DNA from: Eustoma russellianum
Taxonomy: Eukaryota > Streptophyta > Magnoliopsida > Gentianales > Gentianaceae
NCBI GenBank assembly: GCA_036186865.1
Contig: AP025055.1
Coordinates: forward strand, 21,913,848-21,977,847
DNA length: 64,000 nt
Direction of reading: 5' to 3'
Shown in pieces: positions 35,501-47,299 of the stretch. A program made the position numbers and the translations under genes. Each line of letters begins with the position of its first letter. Position 1 is the stretch's first letter. Below the pieces are notes generated by a model. The model worked only from the letters and a program-made list of their open reading frames with translations, had not been told where the DNA came from and ran no database searches.

Positions 35501-37253
35501 TGAAAGAATAACGATTCAAATAACCATCATATGTCACATGTCGATCAAATTGACATGGCCTACCAAGTAAGATAAGACTAGCATGCATTGGTGCGACATC
35601 ACATAAAACATCATCTTTGTAACTACCAATGCTAAGAGAAATCAAAACTTGTTTACTTACGCTAACTTCACCGCAGTCATTTAGCCATGCAAGTTTGTAA
35701 GGATGCGGATGATTAGTCATAGGCAAATTCAGTTTTCTCACTAATTCGATGCTAGCCACATTTGCACAAGAACCGGAATCAATGATCATGGTGCACACTT
35801 TTCCATTTATCATGCAATGAATATGGAAAATGTTTTTTCGATGTTGTTCGTGATCATCTAATTTCGGATATGCATTTAAAGCTCTACGTACAACAACAAA
35901 TTCCTTGGTGTCAAAATCATCTAATGCACCTAGATCCTCTTCAGGTTCAATTTCATTATCATGCTCAGACTCGTTTTCATGCTCGGACTCGGACACATAT
36001 TCGTTTGTCTCTTCAATTAACATGATTCGTTTTGCATTAGGACATTCTTTTCCTATGTGACCACATCCTTGACATTTATAACATTTAATGTATCTAAACC
36101 TGTTTGAGGAATCCGAAGGATTTCCGGTAGGAGCCTTTTGTTGGGTGCGTTCATCTCTCCTTTGTGTGGATTGCACACGATTGTCCATTCTTTGTGACAC
36201 ACCTTGGTCACGTGCTTGGCCTGCTGTAGGCCATGAACTTCCCGTTCCTGAAGGCTTGCTGGAAAATCTTGACGAAGACTGATTAGTACGATAATTGGAA
36301 TTGAAATTGGAGGATGTACGTACCTTTAATTGCGCTTCAATCTTTTCAGCCATATGGACCATGGTTGTGAGGTGGAGGTAAGGTTGAAGGTCAACCCTTT
36401 GCGCAATCTCCCTGTTTAAACCATGTAAGAATTGAGCCTTGGTGGCTTCTTCAGGTTCCTGAAAGTTAGATCTCTCCAATAAAATTTCTAACTCTTTATA
36501 ATACTCGTCTACACTTTTGGAACCTTGTCGTAAGTTATGCAAACTCGTGAAAATAGAATTCTCATAATTGTTTGGAATAAAACGTTGTCGCATTTCAAAC
36601 TTCATTTCTTCCCAAGTGACGATTGGGGGTTGTCTCGTCTTAGTTCTATTTCGACACAAATTCGTCCACCAATTAAGTGCATAACCAGAAAATTCAATGG
36701 AAGCATACCTCACTTTTTGCAATTCACTATAATTGGTACAAGAAAAGATCAAATCCACTTTCGTTTCCCATTCTAAATATTCCTCCGCATTACTTTTACC
36801 ATAAAACATGGGAATATTGATTTTGGTTTTGAGAAAATCGTCATCATGCGGGAAAAGGGGATTTTGGCGTCTTTGGTAACCACGGGGATGTTGGTCATCA
36901 AAGTCATAATCATCATGCTCAAAGGGAATGTAATCATCATTGTACCTTCTTGGAGCGTACCTTCTTGCTTGTGTAGGAGGAGCAAACTGTCTCACTTCGG
37001 TGTGTGGGGGTCGAATGTTATCATCATCAACTTCTTCTGGAGGATGGCGCCTTGGTTGTGGTGGTGGAATGGCCCTGCTTGTTCCTTGGCCATCGCTTGT
37101 TTTGTAGCTTCGCTCCACGTCTTCCAAGCGATGCTTAATTACCTCATTGTCATGCATGAGTTTCTTAAGCATCTCCAGCATTTGTTGTTGAGTATTGTCA
37201 ACAATTTCGGCTTCTTTAGACTTGCTAGATGCGGAATGATTGCTGGTGGCCAT
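32364..37253 (-). pseudogene. Element B gag-pol polyprotein with two nonsense codons
   Basis: The ATG at 37251-37253 opens a 1,629-codon frame with no frameshift. Gag domain spans about 150-310; CCHC knuckle C391/C394/H399/C404; protease D492-S-G; RT with D823 and Y885-F-D-D888; RNase H from about 1030; integrase zinc ligands near H1215, H1222, C1252, C1255; catalytic D1284, D1345 and E1381 with 35-residue spacing. An acidic patch (about 420-450) separates the knuckle from protease. Stops are codon 1053 (TAC to TAA, 34095-34097, in RNase H) and codon 1365 (CAA to TAA, 33159-33161, in integrase). Other differences from sister copies are missense. Confidence 0.93.
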
Positions 37254-38404
37254 TGTTCCTAAGGATTTGAACGAAAACAAAGGAAAAAGAAAGAAGCAAA
37301 CTAACACAAAGACAAACAAACGTTAAGGGATCAGTAAAAAAAATAAACTATGAACACTCCGCTTTCGATTCTTTCCACTCTCTTACCACTTTGGTTATTG
37401 GATAACTTGAAGTTAAGAAGGCTCAAAGTGATCAATAAGGAAGTGTATTGCCAAGGCTTCTTCGAATCACAATGTTCTCCGCTTGTTTCTTCCTCTTTGA
37501 TTTCAAGTTGCACCAATTAGTATCAAGGTAGGATCAATAGAAATGAACACAAACTTGAACTTTCTACTAAGATTCATAGAAAATAAGCAACCAAAGTTGA
37601 TGTATAAGGCTGAACCAAAGATAAACTAAGGGTTGCCGTGGGCAATCTTTAGTTAATTTTGATTCTATGCACTTACTATCCACAAAATGGTTCAAGTCAT
37701 GCAACAATCGAGCAACCAAGTGTGTGATTGGTTTAAGAAGATGAAGAAATGGATAATTGGGTATAGGGGATGGCAATGTGGGGTAATATGGTATCCAAGG
37801 TTTGCAAGTCGTACCAAAAATTTTTCTACGCAATGCACAAATGTTTTGCCCTTTTTCTTTGCCCTTGTTCTTTTGTTTTTCTTTTTCTTCCTTGCTATTT
37901 CAATTGAGCAAGGTTCAGATTCTCCTTTTTTTTGACTAAGGGCAGAATTGGAATTTCACTTGTTTTGCACTTAGCACTTGCGGTTTTGGACAGAATAGTG
38001 CAATGTACTTAAAATGCAATTTGTATCTTGGACTTGCAACAAAAATAACCTTGGAAAGTGAAGGAATTTGGGGTATGGCCGAATGGGGGTTAGGGTTAGG
38101 TTTTTTTTTGATTTAGGGTTTGTTTTGAACGTTTTGGGAATTTGCGGAATGGGGTTATAGGAACAGAATGGGCGTTGTAGATGGACTATTTGGGTTGGTA
38201 ATTGATGATTGGTGTGGCCAATTTCGGTATTGACTGGTTTAGGACAGAATTTGGACAAAATTCAAATTCTAGGGTTAGGGGTTATTTGAATGAATTGGGA
38301 TCTTTAGAATCTGGTTGCATTTGGTAAAATTGGTTTGGGGCTTTTTGTGCGGGGTGTAAATAGGGTTATTTGGGATCAGGTTGGTGAATTTTAGGGTTGG
38401 ATTG
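37254..38404 (-). other. Element B leader, gag-proximal half
   Basis: Aligns with E's leader. Element I inserted at 38404/38405. No supported gene; the upstream in-frame extension of gag (37319 to 37254) is not conserved in E. Confidence 0.7.
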
Positions 38405-39700
38405 TGATGAGCCCACGATGGGGTCAACACAACATATTTGCATGTATCATTTATTGTCATATGTTAGTTCTGTAAGACATTACATTTCACTGTTCACTCC
38501 GCACACACTAGTGCTAGTTCTTATGTCTTATTGCCTAACTAACCCTTAGGACATGTCATATATGTTGTGCATATTGTGTTTGTTGCTTGGTGTCTTTGAA
38601 GATAGGTCAAAGAGAGCTTTACATTGAAGAAGCATGAACACCTATCGATCCATGTTCCATTTGATCGGATAATATCATTATTCAAACAAAGCTTGAAGAT
38701 GCAATTAGAACCTGAATTTTTGTCCAAGCAAGGAGGTGATAAGCAAGGTGGTGACAAGCAACCATGTCAAATTCAAGTTGTTCTTCACGTAAGAATGGAG
38801 AGACAAGCTGCTCATTTCATGAACCAATAGAAAGAAGTCTTGCAAATGCTTAAACCAATCACAAACAAGCAAGGAAACAACTAGCAAGCTGCACCTTAAA
38901 TGATCCAATCACAACCATGGAAGAAATGGCTGGTTCATGGCAAATAGGTTTGAAAATTCAACACCAAAGTTTCTACCAATCAAATGCAATCCAAAGCAAA
39001 CTGCTCACTACAAGAACCAATCAGAATTTTGGCTGAATTCAAGCAAGGAAACCAACGGCTGTCTAGGAATATTTGTTGAAAATTCAAACACCAACTTGCA
39101 TCCAATCAAAGGCCATTCCAAAGCAAGCTGCTCCATGCCTAATCCAATCAAAATTGATCAAGAAAGAAGGCTGAAAATAGCATGGAGTACACGGCAAAAG
39201 CAACCAGAATTCTTGGAACAAAAGTTGTTCAAACAAGTTCCAAGCAAGCATGTCATTTTTAGACTAGTACTTTGTACATTAAAACTTGTACTTTTTGTAA
39301 ATTTCGTTTTGTATAAGTAGCATAGGAATCAGATTGTAACAACAACTCAAAACAATAACAACCATTATCAAACACATTTCAATCAAATTTCCTTCAAGGA
39401 GTTCTCAACTATTTCTTAGTTGAAGTTTGAAGCCACTAACGGTTTTCTTGCAAGTTCCAGCCTAGAACTTGTTAGTATTTGCTTCTTTATTTGGTTTACA
39501 GCATCTTAGGGTCTCATTGAGGTTTTAGATGTGTTGGAGTGCCAAAGAGGAAGAGGTGTTGGCATAGATTGAGCCAAGAACAACGGTTAAAGATCAAGGG
39601 GTATCTTTGAGATGTTCTTTGACATGGCTTATGTTCAAATCAGTTTGGAATAGGAGACAAAGTCCTTGGCAACGTTTTCTAGCCTTCGTTTGGCTCATCA
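38405..39700 (+). repeat. 5' LTR of element I (1296 bp)
   Basis: By eye it differs from the 3' LTR at about eight positions, all substitutions, so insertion is recent. A TATAAGTA box lies at 39312-39319. The 3' portion resembles family-2 LTRs. The first ~250 bp do not and contain no pol-tail coding segment. Confidence 0.93.
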
Positions 39701-39702
39701 AT

Positions 39703-39714
39703 TGGTATCAGAGA
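39703..39714 (+). promoter_or_regulatory. Primer-binding site of element I
   Basis: TGGTATCAGAGA two bases after the LTR end CTCATCA, complementary to the initiator tRNA-Met 3' end. Confidence 0.9.
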
Positions 39715-41485
39715 GTTGGTTAGTCTTCTATTCATGTTTACATTGTTTAAACTAGCATATGTTTGTTGCTGCCCAAACCGTATATTGAACTGATTTTGTT
39801 GTCATTTAGAATCTGTTTGTTTAGATAGTTAGCCTATGTTTTAAAGTGTTTATTAGTTGGTTTACAATAGTTTGGTAACTTAGTTTAAGTAGCAAAACCG
39901 AAAACCCCCACAAAAAGAACTTAAACTAGACTTAGTGTTGATAAAATCTGTCTGTGTAGCTTAGATCAAAAACTGTGTGAAACTGATTGTTCTTGTTCAA
40001 TCTAGCTTAGTTAATGTTCATTAGACCCTAATCTAGAAGTTTAAGTGTTAGTTTAGTTGACTCCTTAAAACAGAAAACTTTGAACACAAAAATAGATTAG
40101 TTGATGGTAGTTGTAATCAAGTTGTTTAAATTCTGTTTTTTAGTACTTGTGTGCAATCTGTTTAAAACGTTTTATATGCTGCCTTATTTAGCTTAGTTAG
40201 ACTAGTTTACAACATAGTTTAAGTGTTTAGTTGGTTGTGTAGTTTAGCACAAGAAATCCGAAAACTAAAGATCAAAACAAGTAGTTTAGCTAACTAAGTG
40301 TGCTGCCTAGTCTCTAGTTCATATACGTTTGTTAGGTAGAACATAAAGAGCTGCATCTAGGATCATCTAGTTTAGAATCTGATTGCATCATACCAAACGA
40401 AAACCAAGATAAAAACAAGTAGAGTATATCACTTAAAAACAAAACAAAACAAGTTAGCTAGTTTGCATCAAAGCTGATTTCCATTAGTTGATATAGTAAT
40501 CAGCATTATAAATTGCATTTAGAAACGAATAAGTTGCATTTAGCCATCTTAAGATTAGTTAGATCATTTACATCAAAAACAGAAAAAGAAAAAAGAACAA
40601 CCTGCCCGAAAACCGTGTGGATTAAAACAACTTTTAAAGCTCATTTGAAATCTTGGTACATGCTAATAGCTTTATCTTTTTGTTGATTTCAATTGTTTCA
40701 AACAACTTGTTGGACTTAGATATATTCTGAAAGTTAGGAATTGTTTAAGCCCCACATTGTTAAAGAGCTATCCAATTGTTGTTTTAGATCAATTTCTGAA
40801 CTTACATTGCACTGTATACAATTTGATCTTGTTGTAATTGTGAATTGAATTCCCACTACATAGTGTTTAGCCGTGTTGTGTACGAGGAACTTTCAAATTC
40901 CAAATACAACCAATCTTGTGCAATTAAAGGTCGTGGGCAATGTCTCATGTAGGCCGTGAGGAGTAGTCTCACAACAATCAAGCAAACCATCCAAAGAAAG
41001 AAAATTAAGCTTGATTGAGAAATACGCGAGAGAAAAGCCAATATTTGTCAACAAGTAAGAGGCAAGACAAGAGAGAATTGCACAAGAAAGCCAAGTGAGG
41101 AAAAAGCCACAAGTTAAACGTTGCAAAAAGGGAAAATCCCTGTGCAAAGCTCAAAAGAAAGAAAGTGCCCAAACCAAACGAAAAGTGTTGTAGTTTTGAG
41201 ATATTGAAAGTTTCTAAAGCAAACCCTTGCTAGCACTTTGTTTGTGTGTCTTTACTTTCACTTTACTACAATTGATAATTGCATATGCTGTAAAGTAAAT
41301 TGAGGGATTGTCTTAAACAACCCCGTAGATTTCTTTCAGCCCGAACAACAATTTGACTTCTGTGATTTACTTGAATCCTTAGGAGAAATAGTCCAAGTTG
41401 TTGTTTTAAAGAATTGTCAACATAAAGTAGAGCATTTGCATCTTGTCAATATTTTAATTGGCTTTTGAGATTGTTTTGATTAAAC
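39715..41485 (+). other. Leader of element I (family-2-like)
   Basis: About 1.77 kb similar to the leaders of K, F and G in reverse orientation (for example GTTAGTCTTCTATTCATG next to the PBS). No gene supported. Confidence 0.75.
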
Positions 41486-42781
41486 ATGATTCTAAAAACC
41501 ATTTGGGGAGTTTAATGCCATAGGAGAGACTATGATGAGCTGGAAAAACATATGAACTCCTTTGGTCGTACGAATGGTTTATGGGTTGGATATTGGGAAT
41601 GTAAAACTCCTAGATATCAAACTCTTTCTCAGTGCAATAAAGATGTTAGTGCATATTACAATGAAATGCTTGATGATTTGTACTATGCTTATGTTGAAGA
41701 ACATGAGAAATTAAGCATGATTAGGTTTTTTGCTGGTCTAGATAAAGAAATTGCTGATTGCATGTTAAATGAAAAATTCTCATCACTTAATGACATGTAT
41801 AAAAGGGCAAAGATTGTTCAATCAAACCTAATCCCATGCCAAGTTAATCAAAACTATGGGTATGAACTGAACTCTTGTGATTCTGAAAATGACAAACCAA
41901 ATCCAGTTAAGTTAAGCAATTTGAGTCAGCCTATGGATAATATTGAAAATGCATTGCTCCAACTTAGAGACATGGTGCAAGTATTGATAGAATCTAAAAA
42001 GAACAAAGACTTGCAATCTGACCTTTCTATGAATGATGGTTTGTATGAAATTAGCCCCAACATGCCTGAAACTGGAACTCCTTTATCTGAATTGCATGTT
42101 CAACCTTGTGTACTGTCTGAAGAAGACCCTTCACTTGAATCTGTTGGTGATTTCCAAAGTGTTAGTCATTTGCTTATAGATGATGTTAATTGTGATAACA
42201 CTTTGTCTGAAAATGATTTACCTTGTGACATGCATATAAATGAAATCCCTGTGCATGATATGCATTCTGCTGAGATGCTTGTTTCTGGGTTACAATTTGA
42301 ATTACATCCTATACATTTCATTGATGACATTGATGTAAGTAATTCTGTTGAGAATGACATTGATAAACTAGATTCTTATGATTTGATGTTAGCTGAACTA
42401 GATTGTCTGCTTGACGTAGATCTTGATCATGATGTCATTATTGAAATAGATTCAGCTACAAATGAACATAAATCCTTGGATGAACTAGTTAATGAATTGA
42501 ATGACATATTTACTATAGATGAAGATTCTATTTCTGAAATATCTATTTCATCTCATCTTGTTGAATATCTGCCTGTTGTTATCTCAATTGGTACATCTTG
42601 TCTAACTATTGCACATGTTTGTAAGATTTGTACATTTAGTGTTAACATGTTGCAATATGTTTTTTGGATGTTGTTTTATCTGTTAGGATGTATGTCTTCT
42701 AAAATTTTTGTTATCATATTGTTAATACATCCTAAACATTTTAGAAAGCGTGTACACACCTTATTCTTTCTTCAAAGATAA
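41486..42781 (+). CDS. Element I gag-like protein with acidic region and hydrophobic C-terminus
   Basis: The frame opens at ATG 41486 (MILKTIWGV), meets TAA at 41513-41515, then is open from 41552 for 409 codons. Residues ~30-95 of the long part (KDVSAYYNEMLDDL ... MIRFFAGLDKEIAD) match the C-terminal half of the Gypsy gag domain of both autonomous families (SVDEYYKELEHLL ... ARFLAGLNKEIA). No CCHC knuckle is visible. Residues ~100-335 are acidic and rich in D, E and S. Residues ~340-392 are strongly hydrophobic, possibly one or two membrane-like segments, followed by HPKHFRKR. The related ORF of element J shares the opening TIWGV and the HPKH-x-R-x-R motif. The function of the non-gag part is unknown. 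Confidence 0.8.
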
Positions 42782-42919
42782 GGATGCACCAAGGTATTTC
42801 ACCTTCACCATTTGTATTATCATGTTCATATTGATTATGGTGTAGATGATCATACGTGTACATCCTAAACCCCTATCCCTTATTCTATCCATGTTGAGAT
42901 TCGAGGACGAATCATTTTC

Positions 42920-42932
42920 AAGAGGGTGGGAA
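42920..42932 (+). promoter_or_regulatory. Polypurine tract of element I
   Basis: AAGAGGGTGGGAA directly before the 3' LTR start TGATGAGC, with ATTCGAGGACGAAT a few bases upstream, as in the autonomous families. Here it is noncoding. Confidence 0.85.
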
Positions 42933-44228
42933 TGATGAGCCCACGATGGGGTCAACACAATATATTTGCATGTATCATTTATTGTCATATGTTAGTTCTG
43001 TAAGACATTACATTTCACTGTTCACTCCGCACACACTAGTGCTAGTTCTTATGTCTTATTGCCTAACTAACCCTTAGGACATGTCATATATGTTGTGCAT
43101 ATTGTGTTTGTTGCTTGGTGTCTTTGAAGATAGGTCAAAGAGAGCTTTACATTGAAGAAGCATGAACACCTATCAATCCATGTTCCATTTGATCGGATAA
43201 TATCATTATTCAAACAAAGCTTGAAGATGCAATTAGAACCTGAATTTTTGTCCAAGCAAGGAGGTGATAAGCAAGGTGGTGACAAGCAACCATGTCAAAT
43301 TCAAGTTGTTCTTCACGTAAGAATGGAGAGACAAGCTGCTCATTTCATGAACCAATAGAAAGAAGTCTTGCAAATGCTTAAACCAATCACAAACAAGCAA
43401 GGAAACAACTAGAAAGCTGCACCTTAAATGATCCAATCACAACCATGGAAGAAATGGCTGGTTCATGGCAAATAGGTTTGAAAATTCAACACCAAAGTTT
43501 CTACCAATCAAATGCAATCCAAAGCAAGCTGCTCACTACAAGAACCAATCAGAATTTTGGCTGAATTCAAGCAAGGAAACCAACGGTTGTCTAGGAATAT
43601 TTGTTGAAAATTCAAACACCAACTTGCATCCAATCAAAGGCCATTCCAAAGCAAGCTGCTCCATGCCTAATCCAATCAAAATTGATCAAGAAAGAAGGCT
43701 GAAAATAGCATGGAGTACACGGCAAAAGCAACCAGAATTCTTTGAACAAAAGTTGTTCAAACAAGTTCCAAGCAAGCATGTCATTTTTAGACTAGTACTT
43801 TGTACATTAAAACTTGTACTTTTTGTAAATTTCGTTTTGTATAAGTAGCATAGGAATTAGATTGTAACAACAACTCAAAACAATAACAACCATTATCAAA
43901 CACATTTCAATCAAATTTCCTTCAAGGAGTTCTCAACTATTTCTTAGTTGAAGTTTGAAGCCACTAACGGTTTTCTTGCAAGTTCCAGCCTATAACTTGT
44001 TAGTATTTGCTTCTTTATTTGGTTTACAGCATCTTAGGGTCTCATTGAGGTTTTAGATGTGTTGGAGTGCCAAAGAGGAAGAGGTGTTGGCATAGATTGA
44101 GCCAAGAACAACGGTTAAAGATCAAGGGGTATCTTTGAGATGTTCTTTGACATGGCTTATGTTCAAATCAGTTTGGAATAGGAGACAAAGTCCTTGGCAA
44201 CGTTTTCTAGCCTTCGTTTGGCTCATCA
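42933..44228 (+). repeat. 3' LTR of element I (1296 bp)
   Basis: Same length as the 5' LTR and nearly identical. TATAAGTA at 43840-43847. Ends CTCATCA at 44228 beside the resumed leader of element B. Confidence 0.93.
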
Positions 44229-44756
44229 GGTTGGGGGGTGGAGTTGGTTGGCCGTGGGGTGTGGGGCTGTTTTTTTAGGGGTTGGTTGGTGTTGCAAGTA
44301 GGTTGTGAAGACAAGCACACGTAGGACTACTAGATCTGTAGCATGAAATCAATCACAATGCGAATCTCAAGATCCATACAATCATCACCAACTAAAAGCT
44401 TCGGTAGCAACAAGATGATTTGAAACCGAGGTAGCTTTTTAGGCTGATGGTTGGAATATTTAAATGAAGGCTGAATGTACCCTAAAATGCAACGAACCCT
44501 AATTTGTTCAAGTTTGAACGACTCAAAATCAGATTGTGATGCGAAAGGAAATAAAGGAAATGACACTTGAATGATGAAAAGCAAAATGCAGCAACGTGCA
44601 AGGACTCAAAGCTAATGTGGACGTTTTTGTTTTCTTTTTTTTTGTATGAAATGCAAGACGTGCAGAGTGAGGAGTAGAAGAAGGACTCAACTGAAATTGA
44701 AATGACTAGACTCAAACGAAAAGGAAATGATAGATGGTGGAATAGAGTAACCTGGG
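44229..44756 (-). other. Element B leader, PBS-proximal half
   Basis: Continuation of B's leader beyond element I, aligning with E's leader at about 18380-18905. No gene supported. Confidence 0.75.
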
Positions 44757-44767
44757 CTCTGATACCA
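44757..44767 (-). promoter_or_regulatory. Primer-binding site of element B
   Basis: Minus strand TGGTATCAGAG (then CCC), three bases after the LTR end CGCATCA; complementary to the initiator tRNA-Met 3' end. Confidence 0.92.
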
Positions 44768-44770
44768 ATT

Positions 44771-46066
44771 TGATGCGTGCAACTTGTGGGCTCCAACGAT
44801 TCCACCTTCCAAACGTTCTTCAAAAAGGGTTAGGCACAAGGAAGAAGACTTCCCCTTGCTTCCTTAGTGATTAAAAACGTGTGGATTAAACCAATGAGCA
44901 AGACCAACACTTCAAGATGGTCGTTGATCAGGCAAACAAAAACGGCCCTCCTGGACGGCACCTTTAAGCAATGGCAACACCTTCAATATGCTCAACTTTG
45001 AATGATCTTAACCTAGGTTTTTAATGCAAAACCAAGTAAACAAAGTATCACACAAAGTGAATGAAATATCAAGAATTGTTATTCATCAAAAGGTGTCTCT
45101 CAAGCGTCCCCCTAAGGCTCTATTTATAGGCTGAACTTGAGCCTTAAAATATCTAGAACTAATTCAAAATAAAGCTAGCTAACAATGTTTGAAAATTGAA
45201 AATTATTTAAATTCAAAGCTAAAACAAATTCTAGCTAAAACTTCAAATCTTGCAAGACATTATCTTCAATGAATCTGGTCATGTTTGATGATGAGATTGG
45301 CGTTTTTGATGACTCATGAGGCTGTTGGAGACTTGATTTGATGATGATAAAGTGGTTGGAATTGAATTCAAATGTTGATTGAAGATTGAATTCAAGTTTG
45401 AATTTGAATTCAAACTTGGATTCAAATTTGATTTGTGATCTTTCCTCATCCTTGCTTCAAGATAGGCGTGTGGTTTCTTCAAAAAATGGCTGAAATCTTT
45501 GTCTTGAATTTGAAGGCCTAATCTGGTTGAAACTTGAATTTTAAATCGTGGCTGAATTTTAAATTCAGGTTAATCTCCCTTTTTGAATTCCGTATGGCCG
45601 GCCCCTCCTTTGGTGGATGAAGATACTATGATTTCAACTTGATCAAGAGACTCTATCTTGGACACTTTTGAATTTGTCTTAGCATAGACTAACATTCTCT
45701 TCGAATATTCTCTCGAAACATTCTCTCGAAACATTCTCTTGAAAAATTCTCTTGAAACATTCTCTTCAAACATTCTCTTCAAACATTCTCTTGTACCTAA
45801 TTTACCTACAAAGCAAATACATAAAACTAAGATCACACGACACAAACTAAAATCCAAAAAAAACAAAGAGTGTAGACGTGCATGTGATACATGCTCAAGT
45901 TGAAGGTTCAATGAAATGAACCCAAGGAGTCTTAGGCTCATCTTGAACATGCTTGTACAAGAAGGTAGAAACTTGATGACAAAGTTCCCTTGCCCTCCTT
46001 CTTGTCATAGGACCTTTGACCTCTTGATGGGGCCCTTGATCCTCATCGGAACCTTGATCCTCATCA
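44771..46066 (-). repeat. 5' LTR of element B (1296 bp)
   Basis: Same ends and length as its 3' LTR with scattered substitutions. It starts at 46066 with TGATGAGGATC and includes a non-functional copy of the pol-tail coding segment (DEDQGSDEDQGPHQEVKG...FIEPST). TATA at 45121-45128 (minus strand). Confidence 0.93.
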
Positions 46067-47299
46067 ATTAGACTCTTCAATAAACAAGATGCGTTTAGGG
46101 TTGGGACATTGATTAGCAAAATGACCCTTTCCTAAGCATTTAAAACATTGAATATCACGAGTCTTAACATTAGGCGTACCTTCCACCTTGGCTTTGCCTT
46201 TATCAGTGATTGGAAGCTTTGGACGATTTTGGATGTTCTGGGTCGATTTTTCTTGGAATCCACGGCCTTGACCTTGTTGCGGACGAAAAGGCGTCCTGGG
46301 CTGTGTTCTAGGAAAACTCAAAGGATTAGTCCGAAAAGAAGGGTTAGAAGTTTTTACCTTCAATTGTCTTTCCACTTTCTCAGCAATGTGAACCATAGAA
46401 GCCAGATCAGAGTAAGGTGTAAGTTCCACCTTAAATGCAATCTCTTTGTTCAAACCAGCTAGAAATCTAGCCATTGTGGCTTCCTCAGCTTCTTCTATGT
46501 TAGCCCTAGTAAGCAGATGTTCTAAATCTTTATAAAATTCATCAACAGATCTATTACCTTGAGAAAGTTGTTGCAATTTCTGGAAAATGCTTCTTTCATA
46601 GGAAGGAGATATGAATCTCTTCCTCATCTCTTGTTTCAGCTCGGACCAAGTAACAACAGGGGGCTGTCTTGTTCTTCTCCTGGTGTTCTTAAATTGTTCC
46701 CACCAGAGTAAAGCATAATCTACAAATTCAAAAGTTGCATACCGCACTTTGGCCAATTCAGAATAGTTAGTGCAAGAATACATATGTTCTACTTTTGTTT
46801 CCCATTGCAGATATGTTTCAGGATCACTTTTCCCTTGGAAGGAGGGTATTGTCAGTTTAGTAGTAATGAACTCTTCTTCAAGATGTTCATCTCTATCAGG
46901 CTGACGTTCATCATACCGTTCTTCCGGATAGTGTTCTTCATTGTACTCAAGGAGATAATCAAATCTATCCTCAAAAGAAATGTTCCTACGACCACCATTA
47001 CTACCTCGACCTCTACCTCTACCTCTAAGTGATGTGACTTTTCTACGTTCAACATGAGACTCATTACCATAAGAGGTGCCTTCTTGAAAAGGTATACTAG
47101 GTTCCTTTTGATCTGAGGTTGGCTTTTCTACTTTGCTTATCCTCTGTTTGTTATCCTCTATGTCACTTCTCATTAAACCAAACTGATTAACAAGGAAAGT
47201 GAGTGTTTGCTGTATATTCTCTAGGGTAACAGGGACTGGGGATGGGACAGGAGTAGATGGGGACGGGGATGGTGCATTATCTTTCTGTTGGGGACCCAT
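46067..47299 (-). CDS. Element F gag (residues 1-411 of its gag-pol)
   Basis: The ATG at 47297-47299 (MGPQQKDNAP) starts 411 codons up to the target site of B. After a Pro/Ser-rich N-terminus comes an RGRGRGRG basic stretch (92-99), the gag domain (about 150-312), and a CCHC knuckle C385/C388/H393/C398. The frame continues without a shift at 31234 on the other side of B. The stop seen at 46064 belongs to B's LTR. Capsid-forming and RNA-binding role by family. Confidence 0.93.

Larger units (their letters stand above)
38405..44228 (+). mobile_element. Element I: non-autonomous gag-only LTR retrotransposon
   Basis: 5824 bp on the plus strand with 1296-bp LTRs (38405-39700 and 42933-44228) starting TGATGAGCCCACG and ending TTTGGCTCATCA. 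PBS and PPT are present. The only ORF is gag-like; protease, RT and integrase are absent. Flanking pentamers are GATTG and GGTTG (one mismatch). The leader and the 3' part of its LTR match family 2, so it probably borrows family-2 enzymes. It fits the published idea of TR-GAG elements. Confidence 0.9.
31240..46066 (-). mobile_element. Element B: complete family-1 Ty3/Gypsy with both LTRs
   Basis: Inserted in F's gag with a perfect 5-bp target duplication ATTAG (31235-31239 and 46067-46071). The two LTRs are each 1296 bp, with PBS, leader and a near-intact 1,629-codon gag-pol. Element I (38405-44228) splits the leader. Removing I leaves about 9.0 kb, a normal size for this kind of element. Confidence 0.95.

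Noticed and set aside
32364..37253. Canonical chromodomain at the integrase C-terminus
   Set aside because: Looked for after the GPF module in A, B and F; the sequence passes from FNVADLTPF into an acidic linker and the GPMTR tail, with no chromodomain-like aromatic pattern.
41552..42781. Envelope gene in element I
   Set aside because: The hydrophobic C-terminus is suggestive, but there is no signal peptide, cleavage site or similarity I recognise, and the N-terminal part is gag.
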